Positions 18,061 to 19,151 of a DNA stretch of 19,151 nt are shown here, piece by piece. The position numbers and the translations under genes are program-made. The notes under the pieces are model-generated. The model did not search any database and was not told the origin of the DNA. It saw nothing but the letters and a program-made list of their open reading frames with translations. The stretch's first letter is position 1. Every line of letters begins with the position of its first letter. The DNA is taken from positions 1 through 19,151 of the forward strand of contig JADGJA010000426.1 of the NCBI GenBank assembly GCA_027596035.1. The letters run 5' to 3'. The DNA is from Thoreauomyces humboldtii. Its lineage: Eukaryota > Chytridiomycota > Chytridiomycetes > Spizellomycetales > Powellomycetaceae.

Positions 18061-19151
18061 GGCTTGTCGTATGGGAAGAACACTCGGATAAGTTGAGCTG
18101 CAGTCGTCAAGAGGATATGCTGAGGAAAGAGCGTGGAATCTATGACAGAGCACGCCGAGGAAGTATATCTCTTTGCTTGGACGGGGGCAAGAAGAGGGCT
18201 ACGGTGAGTGAGAGTCAAGGCTTTATGGAAATGAGCGAGTAAGTTGCTGCGTGGTGGTAGGTTCTGATAGGATGGTTCCTAGACTGGTAGTGTGGGATGA
18301 CCAATGCCTCTTCTCTCTAATGTGAAGGGTGTGTGAGGGTGTGTGAGAGTGCGGGGAGGGGAAGCGGGGGAGACGTCCGTCCGCTTCTGTCGGACAACCA
18401 ACGGATGATGACCAATGGACCGATGACAGCGCTGCACCACTACCACCACCACCCCCCGCCGTAGGAATCTGATCGTTGGATCTGACATCTCCCCGTGGTC
18501 TCCAGGTTGGGAAGAGAGCATCATTTCAATTTGTTGCATCGTACCGGTGGAGGTTCTCTGAGGGTTGCCGCCTGTCTCGCCCCCCCCCCCCCTCAGCTTG
18601 ACAATCATTCACGTCTTCCACAAAGGTGCGTACCGGAAGGATTGGGTCCGTGCTATGGGCACCGTCTTGACTGTACAGTACTGTACAATTGTAGCATCCG
18701 GCAATCCGGAAGGGGGTTGTACGGTACGGAACTTCAACGGAAGCTTGCGCAATTCCCGCCCGCCCCTTCCATTGTCGGAGTTTGATACTGCTGAAGAGTG
18801 TACAAGATGAACATTTCTCTCCATGGAAAACTCCACCGCGAAATGAGGCAAAGATCTGCACGGAGGGCGCAGCAACGAGGGCAAAAAAAAAGCCTCTTTT
18901 TGAGGATCAGAAAAGTGTCAAAACACTCTGTCGGACTCTGGTAGGCGCCTCGTTTCGAGGCTTCTCGAGGCTTTCGAGGACCATGGCCCTTGTTCTCTGT
19001 ACTTGTCCTTCGGAAACGGAAGGGGGGAACCGTCCTACCCCACCGGTTCGTACCAGCTACGTTCAGCAGTTCGGTTCGTGTTACTTGGGGGGGGGGGGGG
19101 GGAAACGGTTTTTTTGAAATAGGATTTTTTAAACCCGGTGGAACCCCCCAG
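18061..19151. other. Upstream flank of the UFD1-like gene, low-complexity, no gene
   Basis: About 1.1 kb. It contains a repeated GTGTGTGAGG at about 18330-18350, a C13 run (18580-18592), a G16 run (19087-19102), a perfect 16-bp palindrome at 18672-18687, and a small CCTCG...CGAGG foldback near 18948-18960. Open frames on both strands overlap each other and resemble no family. The promoter of the UFD1-like gene should lie in the first few hundred bases. Confidence 0.5.
18672..18687. repeat. Perfect 16-bp palindrome
   Basis: TGTACAGTACTGTACA reads identically on both strands. It lies about 610 bp upstream of the UFD1-like start codon. It could be a dimer binding site or chance. Confidence 0.9.

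Overview
This is nuclear DNA from an intron-rich eukaryote. Its genes have many short GT-AG introns, mostly 52-138 nt and typically 60-95. The best-supported genes are a flagellar microtubule protein (CFAP20), a TTLL2-type tubulin ligase-like enzyme, an otubain deubiquitinase, the gamma subunit of the COPI coat, and a UFD1/zinc-finger/AZUL protein. A flagellar gene pair, small introns, dense gene packing and a Crinkler/RHS-like nuclease together suggest a flagellated (zoosporic, chytrid-like) fungus. That placement is inference; the presence of a flagellum is firmer.

Positions 1-9570 are compact housekeeping sequence. A coiled-coil gene runs off the left edge on the minus strand (1-667) and diverges from CFAP20 (1345-2148, three exons). 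The TTLL gene follows on the same strand (2747-4636, seven exons, one only 14 nt). The otubain gene (5915-4842, minus, four exons) converges on TTLL and diverges from gamma-COP (6227-9570, ten exons). For these genes the exon sums are multiples of three and the proteins match family lengths, so the models are strong. The exceptions are the partial first gene and the exact first splice donor of gamma-COP.

Positions 9571-15827 look different: gene-poor, full of short broken reading frames, and carrying three imperfect inverted repeats (10231-10394, 10807-10877, 15107-15400). The recognisable element is a Crinkler/RHS-like gene on the plus strand (about 14275-15302). It has a remnant P-loop and a well-kept PD-(D/E)XK nuclease domain, and a fragment of a second copy lies tail-to-tail with it. 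A small coiled-coil, acidic-tailed protein gene (14177-13622) diverges from it. A decayed coiled-coil gene occupies about 10689-11760 on the minus strand. I read this segment as an accessory island with decaying multicopy genes.

Positions 15828-18060 hold the UFD1-like gene (minus, four exons, 659 residues): UFD1-like domain, PPC-like beta domain, a row of TRAF/XAF1-type zinc fingers and a C-terminal AZUL zinc domain. The last 1.1 kb (18061-19151) is its upstream flank, with homopolymer runs and a short palindrome but no gene I can support.

The two functional themes are axonemal microtubules (CFAP20, TTLL) and ubiquitin handling (otubain, UFD1/AZUL). They are neighbours only; no operon-like unit is implied. 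The best candidate for something undescribed is the 9.6-15.8 kb island: the CRN-like gene, its divergent partner and the foldback repeats at the 3' ends of reading frames.
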